From contig DWWX01000012.1 of the NCBI GenBank assembly GCA_019119495.1, positions 1 through 54,433 on the forward strand: DNA of 54,433 nucleotides, given 5' to 3'. Both the position numbers and the translations under genes were made by a program. Every line of letters starts with the position of its first letter. Position 1 is the stretch's first letter. The notes under the pieces were generated by a model. That model saw nothing but the letters and a program-made list of their open reading frames with translations. It made no database searches and had not been told where the DNA came from. This DNA comes from Candidatus Gemmiger stercorigallinarum. Lineage in GTDB: Bacteria > Bacillota > Clostridia > Oscillospirales > Ruminococcaceae. Shown one piece after another: positions 1 to 8,255 of this stretch.

Positions 1-50
1 AGAAAAGGCGGTACGCTACCCCTCCACGGGGCGCATACCGCCTTTTCTTG
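1..50. terminator. Bidirectional intrinsic terminator
   Basis: An AAAAGGCGGTA arm pairs with TACCGCCTTTT across a short GC-rich loop, with an A run on one side and a T run on the other, so it can terminate transcription from either strand. It closes off the truncated regulator gene from whatever lies to the left of the window. Confidence 0.75.
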
Positions 51-111
51 TTATCCAGCCCTCCGGCTGTATCGGTTGAGCAAAAGTCAGCGTGGGATTG
101 ATGTGGTATCT

Positions 112-291
112 TTATCTAAGTGAACCCCCCAGCTCCCACTTGCTTACCGTTTTGTCGCTGACCAGCAGGCGGGCGGCCAGCTGTTTCTGGGTCAGGCCCA
201 GTGCTTTGCGCCGGGCGGCGATCCTTGCGCCCATGCGGCGCAGCGCCTCGGCCTGGGCGGCCGGGTCAGGGCGGAACGGTTCTTCTGCCAT
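112..291 (-). pseudogene. Truncated XRE-family HTH regulator
   Basis: This 59-residue protein begins MAEEPF; the ATG at 291 is preceded by GAGAGGAGG at good spacing, and an upstream in-frame start has no such site. Residues about 20-57 match a helix-turn-helix of the Cro/CI (XRE) type: ARRKALGLTQKQLAARL, then SDKTVSKWE. The protein stops just after the recognition helix, where family members normally continue with helices 4 and 5 (usually 'WERG.S.PD...'). It therefore looks like a 5' remnant cut short by a frameshift or rearrangement and probably does not fold as a normal repressor. A promoter lies 60 bp upstream. A minimal stand-alone HTH is possible but less likely. Confidence 0.6.
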
Positions 292-352
292 GGCGGATGC
301 CTCCTCTCGGCGGCGCAGGCAACCGGCCCGCGCCGCATCTTCTCTGCCCCTA

Positions 353-381
353 TCATACCCCGGCGGCCCCGCCGCGTGCAA
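353..381 (-). promoter_or_regulatory. Promoter of the truncated XRE gene
   Basis: Reading the minus strand, TTGCAC (376-381) and TATGAT (353-358) are separated by 17 bp and lie about 60 bp upstream of the ATG at 291. Confidence 0.5.
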
Positions 382-464
382 CCTGCCTGCGGGAGGGCCG
401 CTCTACCGCCGGCAAGATCAAACGCATCACCGTCATATTCCATGGATGTTCCCGCGCCAACGGC

Positions 465-504
465 AACGGCCGCGCACCGGGCAGCTGCCCGGCGCGCGGC
501 CGTT
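465..504. terminator. Long GC-rich palindrome after the basic protein gene
   Basis: A near-perfect 40-nt inverted repeat (AACGGCCGCGC ... GCGCGGCCGTT with a CCGGGCAGCTGCCCGG core) lies just after the stop at 513. It has no clear U tract on the minus strand, so it may be a weak terminator or an mRNA 3' end stabiliser. Confidence 0.5.
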
Positions 505-512
505 TGTGTCTG

Positions 513-1028
513 TTATTCTTCCTCCGGCAGCGCGGCAGGCGGCTGCGGGTCTGCGGGGACGTCCGCCCCCCCGTCCTCCACCGGCACGGTCACACCGCCG
601 TGGGCGGCAATGTACTCCTCAAAGTTGGCAAACTTCTGCTTGGGCGGGCGGCGGGTGATCAGCAGCAGGCCGGGGTCCTCGTCCACCGGCTGGCGGCCCC
701 GGCGGCGGGCGCGGGGTTCCTCGGCGCGGGGCGCGCGGGCCGGGCGTTCCGGCGGGGCGGCCGCGCGGCGGCCGCGGGCGGGCTGCTGCGCCGGCTGGCG
801 GGCAGGCGGCTGCTTTTCCGCCACAGGCTGGCGGGCCTTGCGGCCGCCGGCCGCCGGCTGGCTTTTCTGGCGGGGCGGCTGGGCGGTTTGGCTGGCCTGA
901 GGCGCCTGGGCTTTCTGCTGGGCGGCCTGGGGCTGCTGGGCCTGGGCGGCCTTGCCCCCCTGCCCGCGGCGGCGACGACGGCGGCGGGCCGCCGGGCTGA
1001 CTGCCTCAGGATGTTCGTTGTTTGGCAT
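513..1028 (-). CDS. Basic low-complexity hypothetical protein
   Basis: A 171-residue protein starting MPNNEH; AGGGAAGGG lies 7-8 nt upstream of the ATG at 1028. Residues about 13-125 are rich in Arg, Ala, Gln and Pro, with an eight-residue Arg-rich cluster near the N-terminus (ARRRRRRR), and are probably disordered and strongly basic. The C-terminal 45 residues are more ordered: LLLITRRPPKQKFANFEEYIAAHGG is followed by an acidic, Pro-rich tail. The composition suggests nucleic acid or membrane-phosphate binding, but I do not recognise the family. It follows the DUF1015 gene by 43 bp on the same strand and may be its last operon partner. Confidence 0.6.
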   Translation of the reverse strand: MPNNEHPEAVSPAARRRRRRRGQGGKAAQAQQPQAAQQKAQAPQASQTAQPPRQKSQPAAGGRKARQPVAEKQPPARQPAQQPARGRRAAAPPERPARAPRAEEPRARRRGRQPVDEDPGLLLITRRPPKQKFANFEEYIAAHGGVTVPVEDGGADVPADPQPPAALPEEE

Positions 1029-1071
1029 AAGATCCCTTCCCTTTCTCAAGCCGGTCAGGCGCGGCGGGCGG

Positions 1072-2367
1072 TCAGTCCGTCAGGCTGCGGCACTCGTTAT
1101 AATAGCGTTTTTCCTCGGCGTGGCCCATGCTGAAGGTCTTGCGGGGCAGCACCCCGCCCAGCACCACGCCGCGGAACAGGTCGGCCTTTTGCAGCGGCGG
1201 CATCAGCAGGCCCACGGCCCCCTGGGCTGCCAGCCGGCGCACCGCGGCCTCGCCGTGGATGTAATCCACCGACGCGCCGGGGCAGTGCCGCAAAAAGTCC
1301 TGCACGAACCGCTCGGCGGTGCCGACGGTCAGCGGCTCCACCTCGCCGGCAAAGCCCAGCGGGGTATCCCCCGCGGCGGACACCAGCGTAAACCGCTGGG
1401 CCGACCCCGGCGAGATGCAGATGGTGTTGGCCGCGGCCCAGGTTTCCAGCGCGGCGCGGACCTGTTCGGCCCCCGCGCCGAACAGCACCCGGTGGATCGG
1501 TTCGATCCGGATGGCCGGCGAATGGACGTTGCAGACCTCCACCAGGCAGTACCGGGCGGGGTCGGTCTGGCGCTGCTGCGGCGTCAGGACTGCCTTGCGC
1601 TCCTCCCAGTAGGCCTTGGCGGTGGCCAGCGAGTGGTTGCCGTCCCCCACCGCCAGCGTCATGGGCGGCTGGCCGGCGGCGCCGGGCCAGCGGGCGGCAA
1701 AGGCGTCGGCGTCGCCCAGCGCGGTTACGGCGGCCTCGATCCCCGCCACCAGGGCCGGGTCCTCCACCGCCCAGCCGCGCAGATGCCCGCCGCCCAGCAT
1801 CAGCTCGCCGTCGTACAAAAGCGGCAGGCGGGCTTTCGCCGCGCCGACCGGCTCGATCAGGGTGCAGGCCGCGTCGTCGGCCAGCAGCATCACGTGGGGG
1901 GTCTCCAGCTGGGCGCCGCGGCGGACTTTCAGCCGGGGCGGGATGCGTTCCACCACGGTGTTCTCGCTGGGGCGGATGGCGGGCCGGGCGCCAGGGTCAA
2001 AGCTGTAAGCTTCCAGGTCCACCGCGCCCACCAGCCCCTGGCGGATGCTGCCGTCCTGCTGGGTGCGCTCCACATACACAAAGCCGTTGACCGTGCGGGT
2101 CAGCAGATCGCTGCGGTAGCCGGCCATGGCGGCGCGGATGGACGCCAGGCGGGCGTCCTCGTCCGGGCTGCCCAGGTAGGCCTCCGGCAGGACGATGTGC
2201 AGCGTGCTGGGCTTGCCGGCGGTCAGTTCCTCGGCCCTGCGCCAGTATTCCGGCTGGGAGGTAAACTGGTCCACGGCGATGCAGGCCCAGGTCTCCAGCG
2301 GCGTGCCCTCGGCGGGCAGCAGGATGCGCGCCGGGCCGAAGCAGGGCGCAAAGTGCGGTCTGTCCAT
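1072..2367 (-). CDS. DUF1015 family protein
   Basis: A 431-residue cytoplasmic protein, close to the usual family length. The start MDRPHFAPCFGP at 2367 was chosen because family homology begins there; the open frame continues about 165 codons further upstream but only as an antisense shadow of the rnf region. Diagnostic segments are LAVGDGNHSLATAK (the family GDGNHS/DGHHR motif, about residue 235), VEVCNVHSPAIRIEPIHRVLF, and the C-terminal KADLFRGVVLGGVLPRKTFSM ... KRYYNECRSL, close to the 'PKSTYFYPKL' end of other members. The biochemical function is not established. It lies 59 bp downstream of rnfA on the same strand and is probably co-transcribed. Confidence 0.9.
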   Translation of the reverse strand: MDRPHFAPCFGPARILLPAEGTPLETWACIAVDQFTSQPEYWRRAEELTAGKPSTLHIVLPEAYLGSPDEDARLASIRAAMAGYRSDLLTRTVNGFVYVERTQQDGSIRQGLVGAVDLEAYSFDPGARPAIRPSENTVVERIPPRLKVRRGAQLETPHVMLLADDAACTLIEPVGAAKARLPLLYDGELMLGGGHLRGWAVEDPALVAGIEAAVTALGDADAFAARWPGAAGQPPMTLAVGDGNHSLATAKAYWEERKAVLTPQQRQTDPARYCLVEVCNVHSPAIRIEPIHRVLFGAGAEQVRAALETWAAANTICISPGSAQRFTLVSAAGDTPLGFAGEVEPLTVGTAERFVQDFLRHCPGASVDYIHGEAAVRRLAAQGAVGLLMPPLQKADLFRGVVLGGVLPRKTFSMGHAEEKRYYNECRSLTD

Positions 2368-2426
2368 TGCTTTTCCCCCATTCTGAAAGGCCGCGCAGAG
2401 CTTTGCCAGCCCCGCGGCGGGTTTGT

Positions 2427-3071
2427 TTACACGATGGAATGGCCCACCAGGCCGTAGATGGCCAGCGCCAGGATGCCGATGTAGATCAGCGAGATGGGCA
2501 TGCCGGTAAAGATAGCGGGCACGTCCTTGCTGCGCAGGCGGCGGCGCCCCTCGTCCACCACAGCCACGGCGAACAGGTAGCCCAGGCCGCTGCCCAGGCT
2601 GAACGCCACCGTCTCCAGCAGGGTGAAGTTCTGGTTGACGCAGATCAAAATGGTGCCCAGCACGCAGCAGTTGTAGGTAGCCAGCGGCAGCTGCTCCAGA
2701 TAAGGCGCCGCATGGCGGCCGAACAGGCGGAACAGCAGCCACACCACCGCCATGGCGATGGTGGCGCAGGTCAGGTAGATGACCGGGCGCAGGGCGGCGG
2801 CGGGCAGCCATCCGGGCAGCACCGTGCGCACCCAGGGGGTAAACCACACCCGCGCGGCCCACACCAGCGGCGCCGACAGCAGCTGTACCAGCAGGATGGG
2901 CAGGCAGTAATGCAGCGTGCGGATGTCCCGCGTTTCCACCAGCTTGAGCAGGTGGGAGACGCCCAGCCCGTGGCTGAACACGATGTTTTCGGCAAAGACG
3001 GCCATGACCGCATAGGTGAAAAAGTGCAGCACAGCCTCCAGGACGCTGAGCTCAGCGGCGGCGTTCAGCAT
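2427..3071 (-). CDS. rnfA: Electron transport complex subunit RnfA
   Basis: An integral membrane protein of 214 residues with about six hydrophobic helices, of the RnfA/NqrE family. In Rnf complexes RnfA and RnfE form an inverted pair in the membrane around a [2Fe-2S] centre, in the path from ferredoxin to NAD+ coupled to ion pumping. AENIVFSHGLGVS near residue 30 is the family's first half-helix motif, and TYNCCVLGTILICVNQN contains the matching cysteine-bearing segment. The ATG at 3071 (MLNAAAELS) lies inside the 3' end of rnfE, a 20-nt overlap that suggests translational coupling. It is the last Rnf gene here; rnfB, which normally follows, is absent. Confidence 0.85.
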   Translation of the reverse strand: MLNAAAELSVLEAVLHFFTYAVMAVFAENIVFSHGLGVSHLLKLVETRDIRTLHYCLPILLVQLLSAPLVWAARVWFTPWVRTVLPGWLPAAALRPVIYLTCATIAMAVVWLLFRLFGRHAAPYLEQLPLATYNCCVLGTILICVNQNFTLLETVAFSLGSGLGYLFAVAVVDEGRRRLRSKDVPAIFTGMPISLIYIGILALAIYGLVGHSIV

Positions 3072-4002
3072 AGTTGTGGCGCACCTCCTCCTGTTTGTAG
3101 CGGACATAGGCGTTGGCCACGCCGGTCCACAGCGCGGCGACCAGGCCCACCAGGATAAACCCGCCGGCGGGCTCGCTGGCGATGGGCAGGGGTGGGGTGT
3201 CCAGCAGCACCGCGCCGAACATCGACCCCGCGCCCAGAAATTCCCGCAGCATACCCACCAGCAGAATGGCGATGCACAGTCCCACGGTGTTGTTGATGCC
3301 GCGGCGGAACGCCTCGCCGACGGGTTCCAGGTCGGGATTTTCCATGCGCTTGATGATGGCGGGCTCCACCACCATCAGCGGCAGGTAGATGCCCAGCAGC
3401 GTCAGGTCGGCCCCGAACAGGTTGTACAAAATGCAGTAGGCGGGGATGTACAAAACGGCCGCCGAATAGACGTAGATCACCGGGCGGAAGCGGTTGCCGG
3501 TCAGGTGGCAGACAGCCACCGCCAGCATACGGGTGGTGGTCAAAAGCAGGATGGCCGCCGCGCACAGCATCAGCGCGTTGTCGCAGTTGGACGCCGCCAC
3601 CACAATGGGCGCCAGGCCCAGGCCGCGCATCATCACGGGGTTGTTCAGCCACAGGTGGTCGTCGTGCACCCGCTGGGCCAGTTCGGCCTCGGCTTCGGCG
3701 CGGGTCTTGCGGCGGCGCTTTTCGGCTTCCGGCCGGGGGGCGGGCTGGGGCGCGGCGGGCTGGGCTTCGGCAGCCTGCGCGGCCTGCGCCGCCTGGGCAG
3801 CTTCCTGCTGCTGGCGGGCGGTGTCCAGCGCGGCCTGCTCGATCTCCTGCCGGGTCTTGCCCTCGCTGGCGGCACGGCGGGCGCTTTCCAGCATTTCGGG
3901 CGAGATCTGAGGGATGATCAGCGTCTGGGGGCCTTCGGGCTTCTTTTTTTTGCCGGCGCGGGGATTTTTGCCGCGGGGCTTATTCGGGTCTGTGCTGGGC
4001 AA
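3052..4002 (-). CDS. rnfE: Electron transport complex subunit RnfE with long N-terminal extension
   Basis: A 316-residue protein. The RnfE/NqrD-type membrane core starts at about residue 119 (NPVMMRGLGLAPIVVAASNC, which holds the cysteine typical of the first half-helix) and has about six membrane segments. Family members are usually near 200-230 residues. The first 118 residues form a hydrophilic extension: a Lys/Arg-rich start, an Ala-Gln-Glu stretch at about 52-82 that could be a coiled coil, then a Pro- and Arg-rich linker. The gene overlaps the end of rnfD by 23 nt and the start of rnfA by 20 nt, so the three are translationally linked. The extension is in frame with no internal start carrying a good ribosome site. 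Confidence 0.85.
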   Translation of the reverse strand: MPSTDPNKPRGKNPRAGKKKKPEGPQTLIIPQISPEMLESARRAASEGKTRQEIEQAALDTARQQQEAAQAAQAAQAAEAQPAAPQPAPRPEAEKRRRKTRAEAEAELAQRVHDDHLWLNNPVMMRGLGLAPIVVAASNCDNALMLCAAAILLLTTTRMLAVAVCHLTGNRFRPVIYVYSAAVLYIPAYCILYNLFGADLTLLGIYLPLMVVEPAIIKRMENPDLEPVGEAFRRGINNTVGLCIAILLVGMLREFLGAGSMFGAVLLDTPPLPIASEPAGGFILVGLVAALWTGVANAYVRYKQEEVRHNYAERRR

Positions 4003-4996
4003 GGCGCTTCTCCTCCCTTCTCATAAAACGCATGCGCTCGGTGCGGCGGGCCAGGCGGTCCAGCCATTCGGGGATGGCGTTGACCAGCAGCAGCGCAAAG
4101 CAGAAGCCGGTCTCGTAGTCGGCAAAATAGCGCATGGCGGTGGCAAAGGCGCCCAGCGCCAGGCCGTAGATGATGCGGCTGGAATGGCGGTTGGGCTGGG
4201 TGACCGGCTCACTGGCCAAAAAGATGCCGCCGAACAGCATGGTGCCGGAAAGGATGATATATTTTTCCAGATAGACGCGCTGGCGCACGTACTCCCACGG
4301 GAAGCTGAAGGAGGGCAGGTCGTTCAGGTTGGGCAGCAGCCAGGGCACCAGCACGCAGACGATCAGGTAGGGCAGGAAGGTGGACAGCTTGAGATGGTCG
4401 CGGCAGAGCAGCAGCAGGCCGCAGGCCGCCACCGCCAGGATGCAGCAGGCGCCCATGGGTCCCGCCACGTTGCCGATGACCAGGTTGAGGGTGGTGGCCG
4501 TGGGCAGGCCGCCGCTGCTGAGGGTGGCGTTCATGCCGGCGGAGAGCGCGGCGGAGGAAGCGTCCCACAGGGGCAGCATGGTGCCGGGGGTGGGGTAGAA
4601 AAACACCTGGTCCGGCCAGGAAATGCCCACCACGGCCAATGCGGCGGCAGACGGATGGAAGGGGTAGTGCCCCTCGCCGCCGAACGCCTCCTTGACAAAG
4701 ACGGCCACGATAGCGCCGGCCACTACCACGTAGTAGGGCGCGCTGGCGGGCAGAAGCAGCACCAGCAGCACGGCAAAGCACTCGCTGGAAGGCTCGTGGG
4801 ACTGGTAGCCCCTGGCGTGCAGCGGGCTTAAAATGCCGTCGCAGAGATAGGCCGTGACCGCCGCGACGGCGGCCAGCAGCGCCGGGCGCAGGCCGTAGTA
4901 GTAACAGCTCAGCGCAAGCAGCGGCACACTGCACCACAGCAGGTCTGCATAGTAGGTGTAGTTGGCGCTGCGTTCGATTTTGGGATGTCTGGGCAT
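3980..4996 (-). CDS. rnfD: Electron transport complex subunit RnfD
   Basis: A 338-residue membrane protein of the NqrB/RnfD family, the subunit that carries covalently bound FMN. The ATG at 4996 (MPRHPKIERS) has AAAGGAG 6 nt upstream. GGEGHYPFHPSAA (about 106-118) matches the family 'GGxGxNxFNPA' loop, and PTATTL at 165-170 sits where RnfD proteins have the threonine flavinylated by ApbE (usually TSATPL or SGATPL). Helices follow through LARRTERMRF at the C-terminus. It is the first gene of a D-E-A block. The rnfC and rnfG genes that normally flank rnfD are not present, and rpe lies directly upstream. Confidence 0.88.
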   Translation of the reverse strand: MPRHPKIERSANYTYYADLLWCSVPLLALSCYYYGLRPALLAAVAAVTAYLCDGILSPLHARGYQSHEPSSECFAVLLVLLLPASAPYYVVVAGAIVAVFVKEAFGGEGHYPFHPSAAALAVVGISWPDQVFFYPTPGTMLPLWDASSAALSAGMNATLSSGGLPTATTLNLVIGNVAGPMGACCILAVAACGLLLLCRDHLKLSTFLPYLIVCVLVPWLLPNLNDLPSFSFPWEYVRQRVYLEKYIILSGTMLFGGIFLASEPVTQPNRHSSRIIYGLALGAFATAMRYFADYETGFCFALLLVNAIPEWLDRLARRTERMRFMRREEKRLAQHRPE

Positions 4997-5066
4997 GGCA
5001 GCTCCTTTGCGGCCGGGGCGGTCTTGGCCCCGGCAGATCGGAAAAGAAAAACGGTTCCCTGCGGGC

Positions 5067-5717
5067 TTACAGCGCCCGCAGCGCGGCGACGGCTGCGGCG
5101 GGGTCCGGCGCGGCAAACACCGTGCTGCCCGCCACCAGCCAATCGGCGCCGGCGGCGGCGCATTGGGCGCCGGTCTCGGCATTGATGCCGCCGTCCACCG
5201 AGATATGCGGATCGACGCCCTGCGCCCGGCAGGCGGCGCGGATGGCCGCGATGCGCCCCGCCGCGTCCGGCAGGAATGCCTGGCCGCCGAAACCGGGCTC
5301 AACGCTCATGACCAGCACCAGGTCCACCAGCGGCAGCAGCGGGAAGATGCGCTCCACCGGGGTGCCAGGCTTGAGGCTGACCCCCGCCTGCACGCCGCAG
5401 GCGCGGATGGCCGCGATGACGGCTTTGGGGTCGTCCGCCGCCTCCACATGGAAGGTGATGCAGCTGGCGCCGGCCTTGGCAAAGGCGGGGGCGTAGCCCG
5501 CCGGGTCCGAGATCATCAGGTGGACGTCGTAGAAGGCGTCGGGCAGCGCCCGGTGCAGGCTGGCCAGCACCGGCGCGCCGAAGCTGATGTTGGGCACAAA
5601 ATGGCCGTCCATCACGTCAAAATGCAGCATGTCCGCGCCGGCGTCCAGCACGGTGCGGCACTGCTCGCCCAGGCGGGCGAAATCCGCCGCCAGAATCGAC
5701 GGGCTGAGCTTGATCAT
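5067..5717 (-). CDS. rpe: Ribulose-phosphate 3-epimerase
   Basis: A 216-residue TIM-barrel enzyme that interconverts ribulose 5-phosphate and xylulose 5-phosphate in the pentose phosphate pathway. It shows the complete family signature: SPSILAADF at the N-terminus, the metal-site segment HFDVMDGHFVPNISFG, DVHLMI, EPGFGGQAF (phosphate-binding loop), and ISVDGGIN near the C-terminus. Length is normal. The ATG at 5717 is preceded by AAGGGG, somewhat far away (about 12 nt). It ends 70 bp before rnfD on the same strand, so read-through into the rnf genes is possible. Confidence 0.95.
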   Translation of the reverse strand: MIKLSPSILAADFARLGEQCRTVLDAGADMLHFDVMDGHFVPNISFGAPVLASLHRALPDAFYDVHLMISDPAGYAPAFAKAGASCITFHVEAADDPKAVIAAIRACGVQAGVSLKPGTPVERIFPLLPLVDLVLVMSVEPGFGGQAFLPDAAGRIAAIRAACRAQGVDPHISVDGGINAETGAQCAAAGADWLVAGSTVFAAPDPAAAVAALRAL

Positions 5718-5896
5718 AACGTATACTTTCCCCTTTTTGTCAGTTCAGAATGCAGGATCTTGGCGCGGCCTGCGGCCGCGGTCAAAATGGGCGATGCCAG
5801 GTCAAACTGCATGGCGCGGGCCGGTTTCCCCTCTGTAAACCCGTGCCCCACCCCTGCGTCGCTTTTTTTGAGCGCGCAGCGCGCGCGGACCACCGC

Positions 5897-5931
5897 AATT
5901 CCCAATTCCCAACTCCTAATTCCTCATTTCT
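5897..5931. repeat. Heptanucleotide tandem repeat
   Basis: Five consecutive 7-bp units (AATTCCC, AATTCCC, AACTCCT, AATTCCT, CATTTCT) form an AT-rich island in the GC-rich gap between the M24 peptidase gene and rpe. A shorter array of the same type occurs at 25937-25957. Confidence 0.7.
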
Positions 5932-5938
5932 ATATTTC

Positions 5939-7030
5939 TCACAGGATCGTGATCTCTTTCGGGTAGGCGTTCAGCACCCGGCAGCCGTCCTCGGTGACCA
6001 GGACCAGGTCCTCGATGCGGACGCCGAACTCGCCCGGCAGGTAGATGCCCGGCTCGATGGAAAAGCACATGCCGGGCTTTGCCTCGATGCGGCAGGCGGC
6101 GGAGACGTCGCCGTACTCGTGGTCGTTCAGGCCGATAAAATGCCCCAGCCGGTGGTTGAAGTATTTGCCGTAGCCCGCCTCAAAAATCACATTGCGGGCG
6201 GCGGCGTCCAGCTCGCACATCTTTACGCCGGGGCGCACCAGCCGCTCGGCGGCCTCGTTGGCGCGGCGCACCAGCTCGTAGACCTGGCGCTGCTTTGCGG
6301 TGGGCTCGGCGGTGAAAAAGGTGCGGGTCATGTCGCTGCAATAGTCGTGGTAGACGCCGCCCACATCCAAAAGCACCATCTCGCCGGGTTGCAGCGCCCG
6401 GTCGGAGTTCTGGTGGTGGGGGTCGGCGGCATCATCGGCAAAGGCAACGATGGGTTCAAAGCTGGGGCCGCTGCATCCGTGGGCCTTGTAGACGGCCAGA
6501 ATCTTTTCGGCCAGCTCCCGCTCGGTGACGCCGGGGCGGACGGCGGCGGCAAACTCGGCCATGCAGGCGTCGTTGACGGCGCTGGACTCGATCATGGCTT
6601 TCTGCTCAGCCGCGTCCTTGACGGCGCGGACCATGTCGCAGCAGATGCTGCCCACCCGGTACTCCCGCGCCACCGGCAGCTCCTGCAGGCGCAGCAAAAA
6701 GCGGGCGGGCCAGTCCTTGTCCACGCCCAGCGCCTTTTTCACGTCCAGATAGGGCGCCAGCAGGGCGGGGGCGTCGTCGGTGTCGTCAAAATTGACCACC
6801 GGCAGGCCCACATCCGGCGTGCCGAACAGCCGGTTGACAAACAGCCGCACGCTGCCGTCGGCGGAAAACAGCAGGCAGTACATCCGCTCGCCGGGGTTCA
6901 GCCGCAGGCCGGTCAGGTAAAAGATGGTGGTGGGGTCGCTGACCAGCAGCTGGGTCAGGCCGTGGGCCGCCATTTCGTCCCGCACCCGCTCCAGGCGGGT
7001 CTTGGGGGTGTTGTTCTTCTTTTTGGGCAT
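5939..7030 (-). CDS. M24 family Xaa-Pro aminopeptidase
   Basis: A 363-residue cytoplasmic metallopeptidase of the creatinase/prolidase fold, expected to remove N-terminal residues preceding proline. The ATG at 7030 (MPKKKNN) follows GGGGAGG at 7-8 nt. The N-terminal creatinase-like domain covers about 1-130. The catalytic domain shows all five metal ligands: two Asp in LLDVGGVYHDYCSDMTRTFF, His in RLGHFIGLNDHEYGD, and two Glu in FSIEPGIYLPGEFGVRIED. A basic, Lys-rich N-terminus (PKKKNNTPK) is slightly unusual. It lies 49 bp downstream of glf and may be read from the polysaccharide promoter. Confidence 0.92.
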   Translation of the reverse strand: MPKKKNNTPKTRLERVRDEMAAHGLTQLLVSDPTTIFYLTGLRLNPGERMYCLLFSADGSVRLFVNRLFGTPDVGLPVVNFDDTDDAPALLAPYLDVKKALGVDKDWPARFLLRLQELPVAREYRVGSICCDMVRAVKDAAEQKAMIESSAVNDACMAEFAAAVRPGVTERELAEKILAVYKAHGCSGPSFEPIVAFADDAADPHHQNSDRALQPGEMVLLDVGGVYHDYCSDMTRTFFTAEPTAKQRQVYELVRRANEAAERLVRPGVKMCELDAAARNVIFEAGYGKYFNHRLGHFIGLNDHEYGDVSAACRIEAKPGMCFSIEPGIYLPGEFGVRIEDLVLVTEDGCRVLNAYPKEITIL

Positions 7031-7079
7031 AGCGTCTGCCTCCCCATCCTGTGCAAAAGCGCGTCGCTTCCGCCTGTGT

Positions 7080-8213
7080 TTACTGCTGGTACTGGTTGAT
7101 CTTGTCCTGCTCCACCGCAAAGCGGGCCAGGGCGCTCTCGATGACCTTGTCCATGTCGTAGTACTTGTACTCGCCCAGGCGGCCGCCGAACACCACGTGC
7201 GGCTCGGCGTCGGCCATGGCCTTGTACTTGGCGTACAGCGTATCGTTGGCCTCGTCGTTGACCGGGTAGTAGGGCTCGTCGCCGGGCTTCCACTCGGCCG
7301 AGTATTCCCGGCTGACCACGGTTTTGGGCTGGGTGCCGAACTCAAAGTGCTTGTGCTCGATGACGCGGGTGTAGGGGGTCTCGGCGTCGGTGTAGTTGAC
7401 GACGGCGTTGCCCTGGTAGTTGGGGGTGTCCAGCACCTCGGTCTCGAACCGGACGCTGCGGTACTGCAAAGCGCCCAGGCAGTAGTCGAAATAGGCGTCG
7501 ATGGGGCCGGTGTAGATGACCCGGCCGGCCAAAGCGTCCAGCTCGGCCTTGTGCTGCAGGTAGTTGGTGTTCAGGCGGACCTCCACGCCCTCCAGCATCT
7601 TTTCCACCAGTTTGGTGTAGCCGCCGTTGGGGATGCCCTGGTACAGGGCGTTGAAATAGTTGTTGTCGTAGGTGAAGCGCACCGGCAGGCGGCGGATGAT
7701 GAAGGCCGGCAGCTCAGTGCAGGGGCGGCCCCACTGCTTTTCGGTGTAGCCCTTGACCAGCTTTTCGTAGATGTCCACGCCCACCAGGTTGATGGCCTGC
7801 TCCTCCAGGTTTTTCGGCTCCGGGGTAAAGTGGGCGGCGCGCTGCTCCTCGATCTTGGCCATCGCCTCGGCGGGGGTGACCACGCCCCACATCTTGTTGA
7901 AGGTGTTCATGTTGAAGGGCATGTTGTAGATCTCGCCGTGGTAGTTGGCAATGGGCGAGTTGGTGTACCGGTTGAACACCGCAAACCGGTTGACGTAGTC
8001 CCACACTTCCTTGTTGTTGGTGTGGAAGATGTGCGCGCCGTAGCGGTGGACGTTGATGCCCTCGATCTCCTCGGTGTAGATGTTGCCGGCGATGTGGGGG
8101 CGCTTGTCCACCACCAGGCAGCGCCTGCCGGCGGCGGTGGCCTCGCGGGCAAAGACCGCGCCGAACAGGCCGGCGCCGACGATCAGGTAATCATACGGTT
8201 TGTTCTGCATCAT
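7080..8213 (-). CDS. glf: UDP-galactopyranose mutase
   Basis: A 377-residue FAD enzyme converting UDP-galactopyranose to UDP-galactofuranose, the donor for galactofuranose in surface glycans. YDYLIVGAGLFGAVFA at residues about 7-22 is the FAD-binding Rossmann motif; RPHIAGNIYTE, HIFHTNN and GYTEKQWGRP are typical Glf segments, and VFGGRLGEYKYYDMD is the conserved C-terminal FAD contact. Two adjacent ATG codons (8213 and 8210) are possible; GAGAGG at 8 nt favours 8213. As the last sugar gene of the cluster it predicts galactofuranose in the polymer. A structured repeat lies just upstream, between it and the GT2 gene. Confidence 0.96.
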   Translation of the reverse strand: MMQNKPYDYLIVGAGLFGAVFAREATAAGRRCLVVDKRPHIAGNIYTEEIEGINVHRYGAHIFHTNNKEVWDYVNRFAVFNRYTNSPIANYHGEIYNMPFNMNTFNKMWGVVTPAEAMAKIEEQRAAHFTPEPKNLEEQAINLVGVDIYEKLVKGYTEKQWGRPCTELPAFIIRRLPVRFTYDNNYFNALYQGIPNGGYTKLVEKMLEGVEVRLNTNYLQHKAELDALAGRVIYTGPIDAYFDYCLGALQYRSVRFETEVLDTPNYQGNAVVNYTDAETPYTRVIEHKHFEFGTQPKTVVSREYSAEWKPGDEPYYPVNDEANDTLYAKYKAMADAEPHVVFGGRLGEYKYYDMDKVIESALARFAVEQDKINQYQQ

Positions 8214-8255
8214 TTTGGGTACCTCTCTCTATTTTGTGCACCATACCAAAAATTG

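Noticed and set aside
2368-2862. A 165-codon upstream extension of the DUF1015 protein
   Set aside because: It overlaps rnfA in another frame, has no homology, and would precede a normal family start.
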